A stretch of 50,333 nt of DNA from Flavobacteriales bacterium. GTDB lineage: Bacteria > Bacteroidota > Bacteroidia > JACJYZ01. A program made the position numbers and the translations under genes. How positions within the stretch are numbered: position 1 is the stretch's first letter; each line of letters starts with the position of its first letter. Location: positions 1 to 50,333 of the forward strand of contig JAGQZQ010000013.1 in the NCBI GenBank assembly GCA_020435415.1, in the 5' to 3' direction. This document shows, in pieces, positions 19,438 through 26,808 of this stretch. The notes below the pieces were generated by a model that was given only the letters and a program-made list of their open reading frames with translations, did not search any database and had not been told where the DNA came from.

Positions 19438-19556
19438 GCCGGTGAAAAAAACCGTTGCGCCGATGCCAAGTATTTGTTATGCTCCGAAGGCGATTTTTTC
19501 AGAAGGTACGGGTTGCTGCCTGAGCACCACCAGAAGAATCGGTTCACTTTTGTCAT
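19425..19556 (-). pseudogene. Displaced N-terminus of the DUF4407 gene
   Basis: From ATG 19556 the minus strand encodes VNRFFWWCSGSNPYLLKKSP and then SEHNKYL, the usual DUF4407 N-terminus, before the frame runs into 13 unrelated residues and TGA. Switching frame right after NKYL (around 19467) gives GIGATVFFTG and then the main protein. Restoring one G (TTGGC to TTGGGC in gene sense) would rebuild a gene of 18502-19556. Confidence 0.8.
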
Positions 19557-19800
19557 GTATCAATAACGCAGGTAAACCGCAATTTATGTTTTGAAAGAAA
19601 GCGCAAGGGTTAAGGATTGTTAATTTTTGTGAACTGTGCCCGGGGATGGATTTCGGTAAGTGACAAACGGATTAGAGTCAAAAGCGACCGAATATTCATT
19701 TAATCCAACCGCTTATCTATCAGGCTAGAAAAAAGTTTGTACCCGTCTTAAATTGTATCGTTTTATATAAGAATGAGAATTTCACCAAAGCGCACCACAC

Positions 19801-20085
19801 ATGCTATCAGGAAATCGGAATCCAGCCAATTCGGGAATTCAAACGGAATTATTTTACAAATCCCTAACGCAAATGATCGAATCATGTCAGCAGGCGATGG
19901 AAGAATGTGAGCTTTCGCTGCGCGAGGTGATGGAGAATGGTGGATTCGGTTCAGATATCGATCATGAAAAGTTTCGGAAGCAAATGCAACATCGGTTCCT
20001 GTTTGTAAAGTCCCGCCTGAGGAAATCGTTCAAAGCGGCAAATCATTGTCACCAAAGTCTGATAACCGGAAAGAACAGCATATGA
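19801..20085 (+). CDS. Small hypothetical protein, helical
   Basis: The 94-residue product is soluble, with no signal or membrane helix. It is mostly predicted helix: a segment with paired Cys (SLTQMIESCQQAMEECELSLREV) is followed by a basic helix (FLFVKSRLRKSF) and a His/Cys tail (ANHCHQSL). I do not recognise the family. Codon use looks like the neighbouring genes, and the surrounding bases have no competing longer frame, so it is probably real. It stands alone between the divergent DUF4407 gene and the sulfur cluster that ends facing it. Confidence 0.5.
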   Translation: MLSGNRNPANSGIQTELFYKSLTQMIESCQQAMEECELSLREVMENGGFGSDIDHEKFRKQMQHRFLFVKSRLRKSFKAANHCHQSLITGKNSI

Positions 20086-20171
20086 ACAGTGCCTGATCGT
20101 TTATGCTTTCCTGCGGTTCGGCGGGGCACAGTTCTTTTGTAATTCCTCTTGCCTGAATGCCGAATAAGATT

Positions 20172-20486
20172 TTATGAGATTTTGCTTTGCAAGCTTACCC
20201 AGCCGCCGCCATTATGTACTTCCTGGAACCCTTCGGTTTTCAGGATTCTTTTCGCCGATGCGCTTCTCATCCCTGATGCGCAACAGGTAATGACGGGTTT
20301 ACCCGTTTTAATCTTGGATATGTTTTGGTGTAAGTTATGGAGCGGCAGATTTACGGCCCCCTTAATATGTCCACTCCGGAATTCACCAACGGTTCGTACA
20401 TCAATAATTTGTGCCCCGTCTTTTACCAGCTGTTTGAAGTCGACCTTAGGCCCGATTCCCAATATGTTCTTTAGTATTTGTATCAT
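20172..20486 (-). CDS. Rhodanese-like sulfurtransferase A
   Basis: The 104-residue single rhodanese domain follows a short hydrophobic-tipped N-terminus. IIDVRTVGEFRSGHIKGAVNLPL is the classical entry and CCASGMRS is the active-site loop with the persulfide-carrying Cys. Such proteins move sulfane sulfur between persulfide donors and acceptors such as thiols or sulfite. It is the last gene of the sulfur operon, two bases after rhodanese B. The double Cys in the loop is shared by both small rhodaneses here, suggesting duplication. Cytoplasmic. Confidence 0.9.
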   Translation of the reverse strand: MIQILKNILGIGPKVDFKQLVKDGAQIIDVRTVGEFRSGHIKGAVNLPLHNLHQNISKIKTGKPVITCCASGMRSASAKRILKTEGFQEVHNGGGWVSLQSKIS

Positions 20487-20488
20487 GA

Positions 20489-20746
20489 TTAAAGTGTTTG
20501 GTTCTTATAATTCACATCCATCCAACTACCTCCGTTTTCGCAGTTAATGCCATAACCTTTTAAATAGGATGTGGCTTTTTCACTTCGCATGCCGCTGGCA
20601 CAACATAAGACCACCGGTTGTGACATTGATTTGATCTCATTCAATCGCTCTGGCAATTCCTGGAGCGGAATGTTGATGCTTCCTGCCACGTTACCACCCA
20701 TAAATTCTCCCGGGGTACGTACATCGATAATCGTTTTTTTATTCAT
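20489..20746 (-). CDS. Rhodanese-like sulfurtransferase B
   Basis: The 85-residue minimal rhodanese has IIDVRTPGEFMGGNVAGSINI at the start and the active loop CCASGMRSEKA with the catalytic Cys. It lacks the N-terminal extension of rhodanese A, and its C-terminal helix is short (NGGSWMDVNY). It overlaps the DUF6132 gene by 8 bases and is followed two bases later by rhodanese A, so all are translated from one message. Likely role: accept sulfane sulfur produced by, or destined for, the MBL-rhodanese fusion in the same operon. Confidence 0.9.
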   Translation of the reverse strand: MNKKTIIDVRTPGEFMGGNVAGSINIPLQELPERLNEIKSMSQPVVLCCASGMRSEKATSYLKGYGINCENGGSWMDVNYKNQTL

Positions 20747-20957
20747 GGTTCTGGTCTTTGGTTTCTGTTTGATGATTATTTATGCCACTTAAGATCAGAG
20801 CGCCCATGGCTGCTCCATACAATGTACTGTTCAGTGGTTGCGATGTGATAGAACAAGTGCCGGAGCCACATCCTATGAAATGATAGTAGAGGTAGCCCCC
20901 AATGGCACCGGCTATCATTCCTGTGAGGGTGAACTTATATTTAAGGAGAAATCTCAT
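20739..20957 (-). CDS. DUF6132 family small membrane protein
   Basis: The 72-residue product has two hydrophobic segments, FTLTGMIAGAIGGYLYYHF and LYGAAMGALILSGI. A Cys pair sits between them in GCGSGTCSIT, the DUF6132 pattern. These proteins occur in sulfur-handling operons of Bacteroidota next to rhodanese genes. The two Cys could carry sulfur or bind a metal at the membrane, but that is inference. It overlaps the preceding gene by four bases (ATGA) and the following one by eight. Confidence 0.8.
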   Translation of the reverse strand: MRFLLKYKFTLTGMIAGAIGGYLYYHFIGCGSGTCSITSQPLNSTLYGAAMGALILSGINNHQTETKDQNHE

Positions 20958-22309
20958 TTCTGGAATGTTGTTACGGCCTCACTCAGGTCGTATACAGGAA
21001 TGGTGCCGCCTGTGGTTGATTGAATGATGCTGGCACCTGCTGCACTGCGGTAACCACCCGCACAGTGCACAACGATCGGCTTGTCTAATGGGATTTCGTT
21101 GCTACGTTCTCTTAACTCGTATAATGGTATATGTAATGCATCCGGGAATATTTTTCCGGTATTTACCTCCGATTTGTTGCGGATGTCAACTATGGTAAAG
21201 GCCCTGCTGTTGTTTTTCAATTCTTCACTGTTAAACACATCCATCCGGGTATTGCCATGATGAACCGTAAATGCCTGAAGTATCTGATGCTCGTAGCCGA
21301 TTTTAGCTGTACGTTCAATTAACTTTTTCAGCTCGGTTTCATTTTTAGCAACGAGGTAAAATTTTTCTCCCGGATTTATGATACTGCCCAGCCATGTTTC
21401 AAACTTTACATCATTCATCAGGTTGATGGCGTTCTTGATATGAGCTTTCTTGAATTGGCTCTGAGGGCGGGTGTCAATGATGGTGACAGAAGGGTTGAGC
21501 GTGTTGGTGCAGCCTTCGCAATTAACGGATTCACGTATCTCAACGTTTGCAATGGCCTCCGAAAAGTTCTCCGCACCTTTTTTATTGACTCCCACATCAA
21601 AAGGAAAGTATTTGGGAATAAAGGGTTGATCTGCAAGCAGCCGACTAACAAAATCATCTTCGCTCATTTCCTGTAAACTCCAATTGCTTATTTTCTCTGC
21701 CCCTATGGTACTGCTGTTTTGCACGCTTAAACCTTTTCCGCATAAACTGCCAGCGCCGTGTGCCGGATAAACCAATACCTCATCGGGTAAGGTCATTAAT
21801 TTGGTACGAAGCGAGTGGTACATCTGTTTGGCAAGTGTCTGGCGTGCTTCTGTGATAGCTCCTGCGTTTTCCCTGAGATCAGGTCTGCCGCAGTCTCCGA
21901 TAAATAATGTATCACCCGTGAAAACCGCTGTTTGTATGCCGTTCTCATCCAGAGCAACTATGCTTATGCTATCAGGTGAATGACCAGGTGTGTTCAATGC
22001 GGATAGGGTGATGCCCCCCAGTGTGATATGATCGTCTTCATCAAAACTTTTGTGAGGATATTCAGCGCCTAAAAGTTTGCTCGCATATATCGTCGCCCCC
22101 GTTGTTTTGTGAATTTCCAAATGACTGCTTACAAAATCCGCATGTGGATGTGTCTCAATGATGGTCGTTATGGTGGCGTTATGTTGTTTGGCGAATTCGT
22201 AGTAGGGTTGGGGATTTCTTGAAGGGTCTATTAATGCTACTTTACCATTGTTTATAATGGCATATGAATAGTGCGCTAAATTCTTGTCTTCAAATTGTTT
22301 GATTTCCAT
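20954..22309 (-). CDS. CstB-like MBL-fold persulfide dioxygenase fused to two rhodanese domains
   Basis: The 451-residue fusion has a metallo-beta-lactamase domain (about 1-235) with THPHADFVSSH (His54, His56, Asp58), GHSPDS, FTGDTLF and PAHGAG. This is the pattern of Fe(II) persulfide dioxygenases (ETHE1/CstB). A first rhodanese-like domain (about 265-345) lacks the active Cys (FYLVAKNE). A second (about 355-450) has an intact loop HCAGGYRSA. PDO plus dead rhodanese plus active rhodanese is the CstB architecture, which turns persulfide into thiosulfate. A predicted regulator site lies 57-70 bp upstream and a GAACTTTG box ends 4 bp before the ATG. The family call is sure; the CstB-type reaction is inferred. 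Confidence 0.92.
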   Translation of the reverse strand: MEIKQFEDKNLAHYSYAIINNGKVALIDPSRNPQPYYEFAKQHNATITTIIETHPHADFVSSHLEIHKTTGATIYASKLLGAEYPHKSFDEDDHITLGGITLSALNTPGHSPDSISIVALDENGIQTAVFTGDTLFIGDCGRPDLRENAGAITEARQTLAKQMYHSLRTKLMTLPDEVLVYPAHGAGSLCGKGLSVQNSSTIGAEKISNWSLQEMSEDDFVSRLLADQPFIPKYFPFDVGVNKKGAENFSEAIANVEIRESVNCEGCTNTLNPSVTIIDTRPQSQFKKAHIKNAINLMNDVKFETWLGSIINPGEKFYLVAKNETELKKLIERTAKIGYEHQILQAFTVHHGNTRMDVFNSEELKNNSRAFTIVDIRNKSEVNTGKIFPDALHIPLYELRERSNEIPLDKPIVVHCAGGYRSAAGASIIQSTTGGTIPVYDLSEAVTTFQK

Positions 22310-22365
22310 GACTCAAAGTTCTTATGATATGATTACAAAGTTCTGGTTCAGAGGACTACCTTGCA

Positions 22366-22379
22366 GTTACTTTTGTTAC
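22366..22379. promoter_or_regulatory. Candidate Crp/Fnr-type operator B
   Basis: The minus strand reads GTAACAAAAGTAAC, close to the perfect palindrome at 23037-23050 (GTAAC-N4-GTTAC, one mismatch). It is centred about 62 bp upstream of the expected transcription start of the MBL-rhodanese gene, a typical class I activator position. Confidence 0.55.
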
Positions 22380-22384
22380 AACTG

Positions 22385-22765
22385 TCAGTTCAGAGATTTC
22401 TCGAAAAAGAACATCTTGATGGCGATCAGTACAAGAAAGACAGCAAACGTCTTTTTTAGGATGTCCTGGGGAATCTGGTTGGCGAATTTCGCCCCGATAA
22501 AACCACTGACAAAAAATGTCACCCCCAGGATGAGCGCGGACCTCATATCTACATTGCCTTCCTTATAATACTGCCATGCCGCTAGTGCTCCTACCGGCAT
22601 CACCATCATCAGGAGGGCTGTTCCCTGAGCCATTTGCTGCGAAAAGCCTAACAGCATTACCAAGGCTGGTATAATGATAATAGCGCCACCCAGTCCCATG
22701 ATGCCACTTAGAAGTCCGGCTGCAATGCCTATCAGGGCAATTATTATGGTTTGTTGCCACTCCAT
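22385..22765 (-). CDS. TSUP/TauE-SafE family transporter, half-size
   Basis: The 126-residue membrane protein has about four helices: IIIALIGIAAGLLSGIMGLGG, then IIIIPALVMLLGF, LLMMVMPVGALAAW, LILGVTFFVSGFIGA and TFAVFLVLIAIKMFF. The GLxGGxxxIP motif of TSUP anion exporters is present once. Full-size TSUP proteins are about 250 residues with two such halves, so this probably works as a homodimer. TauE/SafE relatives export sulfite, sulfonates or thiosulfate, which fits removal of the products of the persulfide enzymes encoded next to it. I start at ATG 22765; the longer reading from 22870 runs over the preceding gene. It lies 4 bp after the YgaP-like gene. Confidence 0.85.
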   Translation of the reverse strand: MEWQQTIIIALIGIAAGLLSGIMGLGGAIIIIPALVMLLGFSQQMAQGTALLMMVMPVGALAAWQYYKEGNVDMRSALILGVTFFVSGFIGAKFANQIPQDILKKTFAVFLVLIAIKMFFFEKSLN

Positions 22766-22769
22766 GCTC

Positions 22770-22973
22770 TTATTGTTTTTTACAAGTGGAAAACCTGAAC
22801 GGTAAATACAAAGGACAGAAGCTGACAAAGCTTGTGAATAGGAATCTGCCAGCGAGTACGAGGAGTACAATAGCCAGTGTGCCGGAGATCAGATTGGTGA
22901 GGTAGAGAGCAATAACAGCAATAGCGAGCAATGCTCTTATCACTCTGTCTGAAGAACCCATGTTTTTTTTCAT
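22770..22973 (-). CDS. YgaP-type transmembrane domain protein (DUF2892)
   Basis: The 67-residue protein has a basic N-terminus (MKKNMGSSDRVIR) and two hydrophobic helices (ALLAIAVIALYLTNLISG, LAIVLLVLAGRFLFTSF). It ends FCPLYLPFRFSTCKK, with two Cys as in the DUF2892 family, the membrane part of the YgaP rhodanese. Start at ATG 22973; the longer TTG start at 23009 lies inside a -7-like box (GAATTTTG, 23007-23014). That box puts operator A near position -42. It is the first gene of its sub-operon, followed 4 bp later by the TSUP transporter. Confidence 0.82.
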   Translation of the reverse strand: MKKNMGSSDRVIRALLAIAVIALYLTNLISGTLAIVLLVLAGRFLFTSFVSFCPLYLPFRFSTCKKQ

Positions 22974-23036
22974 TGCCGGAATTATTGGTGAAAGAATCTT
23001 GTTGTACAAAATTCCGACAATGTCATGGGAGATGCA

Positions 23037-23050
23037 GTAACATTAGTTAC
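23037..23050. promoter_or_regulatory. Candidate Crp/Fnr-type operator A
   Basis: A perfect 14-bp palindrome GTAACATTAGTTAC spans the last codon region of the Crp/Fnr gene. It fits a GTA-N8-TAC dyad, like those of Crp-family regulators. It lies about 42 bp upstream of the predicted start of the YgaP-like/TSUP transcript, a class II activator position. Its partner is at 22366-22379. Confidence 0.6.
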
Positions 23051-23676
23051 AAATCACTCAGAAGCTTTATCTGGTTATGGTAGAGAAGTAGCTTCTTGTC
23101 GTTTTCCAGCTTCTTGAGTAACCGTGAAATCACCACCCGGGATGTTGCCAATTCGTTTGCGATTTGTTCATGGGTAAGGTTGATCAGCGATGAACCGGTG
23201 GCCCTGGATTTTTCCTTGAGGTAATGAACCAATCGTTTGTCCAGTTTCTGAAAAGCAATCTGGTCAATGCTTTTCAGTAGTTCATTGAACCTCATGCGAA
23301 TGGTTTTCATGACAAAGCTTTTCCACGTAGGGTACTTTGTCATCCATTCATCCATCACGGAAATGGGAATGGCGAGAAATTCCACGTCATCTTCCGCTAC
23401 CGCTCTGATCTCACTCGGGAATTGTTGCATACAGCACGTAAATGTCATCGCGCAACTCTCGTTTGCGGTGACGTAGTATAGCAATAACTCTTTCCCTTCT
23501 TCATCTGTCCTGGAAATTTTGAGTGTGCCTTTTTGCAATAACGGAATGACCCGTACTGTTTGACCGATGTCCAGAATAACAGTTCCTGCCTTTACCGAAA
23601 CTGTTTTTGCCTTTGTCTCGATTTCGTGTAATAGTTCGGGCTCAAAAATGTGTTTGTATTGTTCAATAATGTCCAT
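23047..23676 (-). CDS. Crp/Fnr family transcriptional regulator
   Basis: The 209-residue product has an N-terminal cyclic-nucleotide-binding-like beta barrel (about 15-115) and a long dimer helix. Its C-terminal winged helix reads LTHEQIANELATSRVVISRLLKKLE. No cAMP-binding RTA motif is visible. Three Cys, Cys75, Cys81 and Cys82 (ESCAMTFTCCM), lie in the barrel and could respond to persulfide or metals, as in other sulfur-responsive Crp proteins. It sits directly upstream of the sulfur operon. GTAAC-type palindromes lie before both of that operon's sub-units, so it is the likely local activator. It starts 19 bp after the LytTR gene and may share its transcript. Effector unknown. Confidence 0.9.
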   Translation of the reverse strand: MDIIEQYKHIFEPELLHEIETKAKTVSVKAGTVILDIGQTVRVIPLLQKGTLKISRTDEEGKELLLYYVTANESCAMTFTCCMQQFPSEIRAVAEDDVEFLAIPISVMDEWMTKYPTWKSFVMKTIRMRFNELLKSIDQIAFQKLDKRLVHYLKEKSRATGSSLINLTHEQIANELATSRVVISRLLKKLENDKKLLLYHNQIKLLSDL

Positions 23677-23695
23677 TTGATTTGTTGAGGAAGGG

Positions 23696-24439
23696 TTATA
23701 TGCCTCTGCTTTCCATTATTTCAATAAACTCGGCGCGTTTTCTGCGGGCCAGGTCAACAGTGGAACCATTGTTCATTTTTATGAAGCCGCCATCTGTCTT
23801 TTGAAATGAGTCAATTTTATTCAGGTTTATGAGGTGGGATTGATGGCAACGGTAGAATTCCCGTCCGAGCATGTTCTCATATTTGCCTATGTTTTGTGAT
23901 ACCAACAGTTTTTTTCCATTGTCCAGGTGGAAGGTGGAGTATTTGCCATCGGCCTCGATGCGAACAATATTTGAAACAGGAATGAAATGAATGCTTTCCG
24001 TGGTATGTATTGTTAATGTCGAGGGTGTTGTGCTTTCAATATTATCCAGAAGTTTATCCAGTCGGTCAGCGTGATTAAGATTCCTGTTTTGCCTGATTCT
24101 TCCTATGGTGTCAGTCAGTTCATCTATGTCTATGGGTTTGAGCAGATAATCGAAGGCGCTGAATTTAAAGGTCTTGATAGCATAATGGCCATATGCTGTG
24201 CAGAATACCACTTCGAAATTCCTGGTATTTACCTGCTTTAATACCTCGAATCCGCTACCATCCGGCATCGCGATATCCAGGAATACGAGTTCGGGTTCTA
24301 ACGAGTTTATTTTCAGGATCGCATCAGAAACGGTATGGGCTACCCCCACAATGTTCGTTTCCTGGCAACATTCTTTCAGCATCCAGGTGAGCGAGTCTGT
24401 GGCGGATCGTTCATCATCAACCAATAGTATTTTAAGCAT
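23696..24439 (-). CDS. LytTR-family response regulator 2
   Basis: The 247-residue product has a receiver domain (Asp8-Asp9, phospho-acceptor Asp55 in LVFLDIAMPDG, Lys in YLLKPID) and a LytTR DNA-binding domain with IVRIEADGKYSTFHL, FYRCHQSHLINLNKID and VDLARRKR. This is the ordinary AlgR/LytR form, which binds direct repeats to control a few genes. No sensor kinase gene of the usual LytS type lies within view on either side. It is only 19 bp upstream of the Crp/Fnr gene, so it may belong to the sulfur-regulation cluster, or be an orphan. Confidence 0.92.
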   Translation of the reverse strand: MLKILLVDDERSATDSLTWMLKECCQETNIVGVAHTVSDAILKINSLEPELVFLDIAMPDGSGFEVLKQVNTRNFEVVFCTAYGHYAIKTFKFSAFDYLLKPIDIDELTDTIGRIRQNRNLNHADRLDKLLDNIESTTPSTLTIHTTESIHFIPVSNIVRIEADGKYSTFHLDNGKKLLVSQNIGKYENMLGREFYRCHQSHLINLNKIDSFQKTDGGFIKMNNGSTVDLARRKRAEFIEIMESRGI

Positions 24440-24746
24440 TCATTTGCATTTTTGGTGCCTTTCTGATCGGTAGAAACAATCCTGTTCATGTGCCTCAGGC
24501 CTACCTCATTGAATCGTGAAGGTCCGTAATTTTTGGCTCAATTCCATGATGTCTCATGATACATAAAAAGGATACTGACCGGTAGAGAGCGGTTGCGATC
24601 GGCAGGAATAATGGTATGGGTATGTGGAGATATAATCGTGTCAAAGGGTCAGCACATAAAAAAATAAAGGTGTTGAAGTTTTCTCCAATGTCTTCATTTT
24701 CACAAACCCTGGTGATAGTATACAGGAAACCAAACATCAGGCATAT
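24440..24746. other. 307-bp intergenic region without recognised gene
   Basis: Lies between the mnmE stop and the LytTR start, both on the minus strand. A short open frame (24501-24737, minus) has a hydrophobic, Cys-rich and improbable composition and no homologous pattern. No RNA gene was seen. A promoter for the LytTR/crp transcript is expected here but not identified. Confidence 0.5.
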
Positions 24747-26096
24747 CTACTTCCCGATGCAGAACCGCCCGAAAATACTCCCCAATAAATCATCAGTGGT
24801 GATCTCTCCTGTAATGCTGCCCAAGTGATGAAGTGCCCCCCGTATATCAGCTGCCACCAGATCACCGCTTAAGCCATTATTCAGTCCTTCGCGCACGCGT
24901 TCAACAGCTTCTGCGGTTTCCTTCAGTGCCTGGGCGTGACGGATGTTGCTTACCACCGTTTGTCCTTCGGTTGCGGAAAGCGTTGTGGCTATCTCTGCAA
25001 GCCGGTCAAGTAATGTGTCCATGCCCTGACCATGCTGTGCTGAAATGTGAATGGCATTCGGGATCTTCTTTTCAGATGCCAGGTCCGTTTTATTGGCAAC
25101 CGGGATCAGCAGCGCATCCTGGTGAATATCTTTACGAATAGCATCGAGCTCTGCTTTAACCCCATTCTTGTTCGTAAGAGAAGTGTCAAACACATAGAGT
25201 ACCACAGCACTGGTTGCAATCTTTTCTGTGGCGCGCTCCACACCGATGCGTTCTACCACATCAGCGGTTTCACGTAATCCTGCGGTATCCATCAATCGGA
25301 AAGTGACGCCGTTGAGTGTAAAGCGTTCTTCAATCGTATCACGGGTGGTGCCTGGGATGTCACTTACAATAGCCCGTTCTTCCTTTAATAAAGCATTCAG
25401 AAGCGTGGATTTTCCGGCATTAGGTTTTCCCGCAATGGCCACTGGGATACCGGTACGTATGGCATGACCTTGCCGGAATGATCCTGCCAGGTCGCAACAC
25501 TTTCGGTGGATCTCATTCAAAAGGGATAACAATTGGTGGCGGTTGGCAAACTCCACATCTTCTTCACTGAAGTCCAACTCCAACTCTATAAGTGAGGCAA
25601 ACTCGATCAGCCGGTCCCGAAGTGCCGTTAATTCATCCCTGAATCCTCCACGCATCTGATGCATGGAGATTTTGTGTGCCATGGCATTCTCTGCGGCAAT
25701 CACATCGGCAACCGCTTCTGCCTGGGAGAGATCCATCTTGCGATTTAAAAACGCCCGGCGGGTGAATTCCCCGGCCTCTGCCAGGCGTGCACCGTGTAAC
25801 AGGGCCAGTTCAATCAGGCGTTGGTGAATGTATGGGGATCCGTGTATCGAGATTTCCAGTACATCCTCACCTGTATAGGAGGCAGGTGCTTTGAATGCTG
25901 TGAACAATGCTTCATCCAGTACCTCATCGCCATCTTTCAGTTTTACCAGTCGGCATGTTCTTTCTGTAAAAGGAGATATGCCCGGAGAGAGTTGTCGCCC
26001 AATATTCCAGGCTTCCGGGCCTGAAATCCGGATGAGAGATACGGCAGCTCCTGCCGAACCGGTAAGGGGTGCAATGATGGTGTCGTTAATCAACAT
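24747..26096 (-). CDS. mnmE: tRNA uridine-5-carboxymethylaminomethyl(34) synthesis GTPase MnmE
   Basis: The 449-residue enzyme works with MnmG to modify U34 of certain tRNAs. The N-terminal folate-binding region is seen (IIAPLTGSAGAAVSLIRISG). The helical domain contains the G domain with P-loop GKPNAGKSTLL, switch DIPGTTRDT, DTAGLRET and NKTD. The invariant C-terminus FCIGK includes the catalytic Cys. Length and all motifs are normal. I start at ATG 26096: the longer reading begins with a TTG at 26105 that belongs to a TACTTTTG promoter box. The gene is divergent from def. Confidence 0.96.
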   Translation of the reverse strand: MLINDTIIAPLTGSAGAAVSLIRISGPEAWNIGRQLSPGISPFTERTCRLVKLKDGDEVLDEALFTAFKAPASYTGEDVLEISIHGSPYIHQRLIELALLHGARLAEAGEFTRRAFLNRKMDLSQAEAVADVIAAENAMAHKISMHQMRGGFRDELTALRDRLIEFASLIELELDFSEEDVEFANRHQLLSLLNEIHRKCCDLAGSFRQGHAIRTGIPVAIAGKPNAGKSTLLNALLKEERAIVSDIPGTTRDTIEERFTLNGVTFRLMDTAGLRETADVVERIGVERATEKIATSAVVLYVFDTSLTNKNGVKAELDAIRKDIHQDALLIPVANKTDLASEKKIPNAIHISAQHGQGMDTLLDRLAEIATTLSATEGQTVVSNIRHAQALKETAEAVERVREGLNNGLSGDLVAADIRGALHHLGSITGEITTDDLLGSIFGRFCIGK

Positions 26097-26102
26097 AGAA
26101 TG

Positions 26103-26110
26103 CAAAAGTA
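26103..26110 (-). promoter_or_regulatory. -7 promoter box abutting mnmE
   Basis: The minus strand reads TACTTTTG, a perfect TAnnTTTG, ending 6 bases before the mnmE ATG. Transcription would begin at or within a base or two of the start codon, giving an almost leaderless message. Confidence 0.6.
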
Positions 26111-26120
26111 CAGGTAAATG

Positions 26121-26181
26121 GTTTAAGGTTTAATGTTTAAGGTTGTTCCTGCCAACTGCCTACTGCCTACTGTCTACTACC
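26121..26181. repeat. Short tandem repeats between mnmE and def
   Basis: GTTTAAGGTTTAATGTTTAAGG (26121-26142) is a run of 7-8 bp GTTTAA(G/T)G units. It is followed by four TGCC(A/T)AC / TGTCTAC units in 26150-26181. Such low-complexity intergenic blocks are familiar from other Bacteroidota genomes. They lie between two divergent promoters. Confidence 0.7.
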
Positions 26182-26220
26182 TCATTCTCCTCCTTCAGCA
26201 ATCGACTAACGACTATTTCT

Positions 26221-26228
26221 TACATTTG
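26221..26228 (+). promoter_or_regulatory. -7 promoter box abutting def
   Basis: TACATTTG, a perfect TAnnTTTG, ends 7 bases before the def ATG at 26236. It supports that start over the upstream ATG at 26143 and implies a very short leader. Confidence 0.6.
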
Positions 26229-26235
26229 CCGAACG

Positions 26236-26796
26236 ATGATACTTCCGATAGTGGCATATGGTGATCCGGTGCTTAAGAAAAGGGCCGAGGATATTGAGGC
26301 AGACAGTGAAAACCTGCAGGTCCTGATCCGTGATATGTGGGATACCATGTATGATGCTGCAGGGGTTGGGTTGGCTGCACCTCAGGTGGGTCGGTCCGTG
26401 CGTTTGTTTATGGTGGATGCGTCGCCCTTTGAGGAGGATGATGCTTCTCTGGCCGATTTCAAAAAGATATTTATTAACCCACAAATTATTGAGGAGTCGG
26501 GCAACCCGTGGAAATTCAATGAAGGATGTTTGTCTATCCCAACCATAAGGGAAGATGTGGAACGGCAACCTGTGGTCCGGATCGCGTATCTGGATGAAGA
26601 ATTTAACCAACAGGAGGAAACTTTTGAAGGCATTGCAGCCAGGATCATACAGCATGAGTATGATCATCTGGAAGGTGTACTCTTTACGGACCGTATCAGT
26701 CCTCTGAAAAGAAAATTGTTAAAGCGAAAATTGACTGAAATATCCCGCGGAAACGTGGATGTCAAATATAAAATGAAGTTTCCTGTCAAACGATAA
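26236..26796 (+). CDS. def: Peptide deformylase
   Basis: The 186-residue metalloenzyme removes the formyl group from nascent polypeptides. All three motifs are present: GVGLAAPQVG, EGCLSIP (metal Cys) and HEYDH (two metal His and catalytic Glu). The start at 26236 gives the usual MILPIVAYGDPVLKKRA N-terminus. Reading from 26143 would add 31 residues made mostly from intergenic repeat sequence. A TACATTTG box ends 7 bp before the ATG. It is followed 12 bp later by a TPR lipoprotein gene, probably co-transcribed. Confidence 0.97.
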   Translation: MILPIVAYGDPVLKKRAEDIEADSENLQVLIRDMWDTMYDAAGVGLAAPQVGRSVRLFMVDASPFEEDDASLADFKKIFINPQIIEESGNPWKFNEGCLSIPTIREDVERQPVVRIAYLDEEFNQQEETFEGIAARIIQHEYDHLEGVLFTDRISPLKRKLLKRKLTEISRGNVDVKYKMKFPVKR

Positions 26797-26808
26797 TAGA
26801 TCTTTCAA

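Noticed and set aside
23677-23695. Third GTAAC-type operator before the Crp/Fnr gene itself
   Set aside because: No match found in the 19-bp gap; autoregulation cannot be supported from the sequence.
24501-24737. 78-codon minus-strand frame in the mnmE-LytTR gap
   Set aside because: No promoter or homologous pattern and an unlikely amino-acid composition.
26150-26181. Possible CRISPR-like short repeats
   Set aside because: Units are 7 bp, adjacent and without spacers; this is simple intergenic repeat.
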